Positions 20,120-20,424 of a stretch of 20,424 bases of DNA are shown here, one piece after another. How positions within the stretch are numbered: position 1 is the first letter of the stretch; each line of letters starts with the position of its first letter. This DNA comes from an uncultured Bacilli bacterium. GTDB taxonomy: Bacteria > Bacillota_I > Bacilli_A > RF39 > UBA660. Location: the NCBI GenBank assembly GCA_934155185.1, contig CAKPGT010000016.1, positions 1-20,424 of the forward strand, written 5' to 3'. The notes beneath the pieces were generated by a model that saw only the letters and a program-made list of their open reading frames with translations, ran no database searches and was not told the origin of the DNA. Made by a program: the position numbers and the translations under genes.

Positions 20120-20137
20120 GCATAAATTGCTGAACCT
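20108..20137 (-). terminator. Intrinsic terminator downstream of the nuclease pseudogene
   Basis: AGGTTCAGCA-ATTTA-TGCTGGACTT (10 bp with G-U pairs) is followed by TTC on the minus strand. Confidence 0.75.
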
Positions 20138-20178
20138 AAGTTTAACATAAAATTCTTTAAATATAATACCATTCTAAT

Positions 20179-20424
20179 CTATAGTTTCTCTATTTCTTCT
20201 TTAGTTAAATCAGTTATTTTTATTATAGTATCTAATGGTATATTTTCCTCTTTCATTTTCTTAACAGTTTCTATTTTAGTTTGATTTATTTCCTCTTCAA
20301 GGCTTCCTTACGGCCAGTTTTCCTAGCATCAGCTATATCAACATTTTTCATCCATTCATCTTGTTCTTCTTTTATATAGTATCCCTTTATATAATCATCC
20401 ATTGATAATGATGTTATCTTATTT
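20179..20424 (-). pseudogene. Rpn/PD-(D/E)XK nuclease-transposase family protein, C-terminal end, frameshifted
   Basis: One frame enters from the right edge with LSMDDYIKGYYIKEEQDEWM and continues to GRKEALKRK, where it hits TAA (20286-20288). From about 20300 a different frame continues EEEINQTKIETVKKMKEENI and then PLDTIIKITDLTKEEIEKL to a TAG at 20182-20184 or the adjoining end. This is the usual C-terminus of Rpn-type recombination-promoting nucleases/putative transposases. Adding one base near 20298-20300 joins the frames, so a one-base deletion is likely. The catalytic N-terminal part lies outside the window. A sequencing error is possible. Confidence 0.7.

Overview
The window is very AT-rich (strongly biased by eye). 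Every confident gene lies on the minus strand, so transcription runs from high to low coordinates. TGA acts as a stop codon and TGG encodes Trp, so the genetic code is the standard bacterial one. yqfC, yqfD, gerM, gerE and spoIIIAH indicate an endospore-forming, low-GC Bacillota (Bacilli or a gut-type relative). The exact taxon cannot be read from the sequence.

From right to left: (1) 20.4-20.2 kb holds the 3' end of a frameshifted Rpn/PD-(D/E)XK-type nuclease-transposase gene. (2) 20.0-17.3 kb holds an unrecognised 129-aa protein, then a metal-resistance operon: a SmtB/CzrA-type repressor and a CadA/ZntA-type P-type ATPase, behind a perfect TTGACA-17-TATAAT promoter and a palindromic operator. 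(3) 17.2-15.1 kb holds an orphan class IVb (Flp-like) pilin, guanylate kinase, and a membrane-anchored Ig-like protein with two cysteine-paired repeats. (4) 15.0-11.7 kb holds a DUF421/YetF membrane protein and a YfhO-family membrane protein. (5) 11.6-9.2 kb holds two overlapping genes for coiled-coil proteins I do not recognise; their C-termini share one layout. (6) 9.2-7.4 kb is a sporulation cluster, spoIIIAH-gerE-gerM, with recognisable mother-cell promoters (sigma-K before gerE, sigma-E before gerM). (7) 7.3-4.8 kb holds tRNA-Arg(UCU) and a bacteriocin operon: a peptidase-containing ABC exporter followed by two tiny precursor genes with double-glycine-type leaders. (8) 4.7-0.2 kb holds rpsU, then yqfC-yqfD-vanZ-ybeY-dgkA-dgkA-era. 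This is a rearranged version of the Bacillus subtilis yqfC-yqfD-phoH-pgpH-ybeY-dgkA-cdd-era locus, lacking phoH, pgpH and cdd and carrying vanZ and a second dgkA. (9) The left edge holds the start of an unrecognised gene.

The most interesting points are the unlisted two-peptide bacteriocin operon at 4790-7090, the paired coiled-coil proteins at 9234-11565, the repeated Cys-paired domain at 15138-16175, an apparent AUA start for era, and several places where a terminator and the next promoter share the same bases. Genes are tightly packed: many overlap by 4-30 bases and some leaders look only a few to about 20 bases long.
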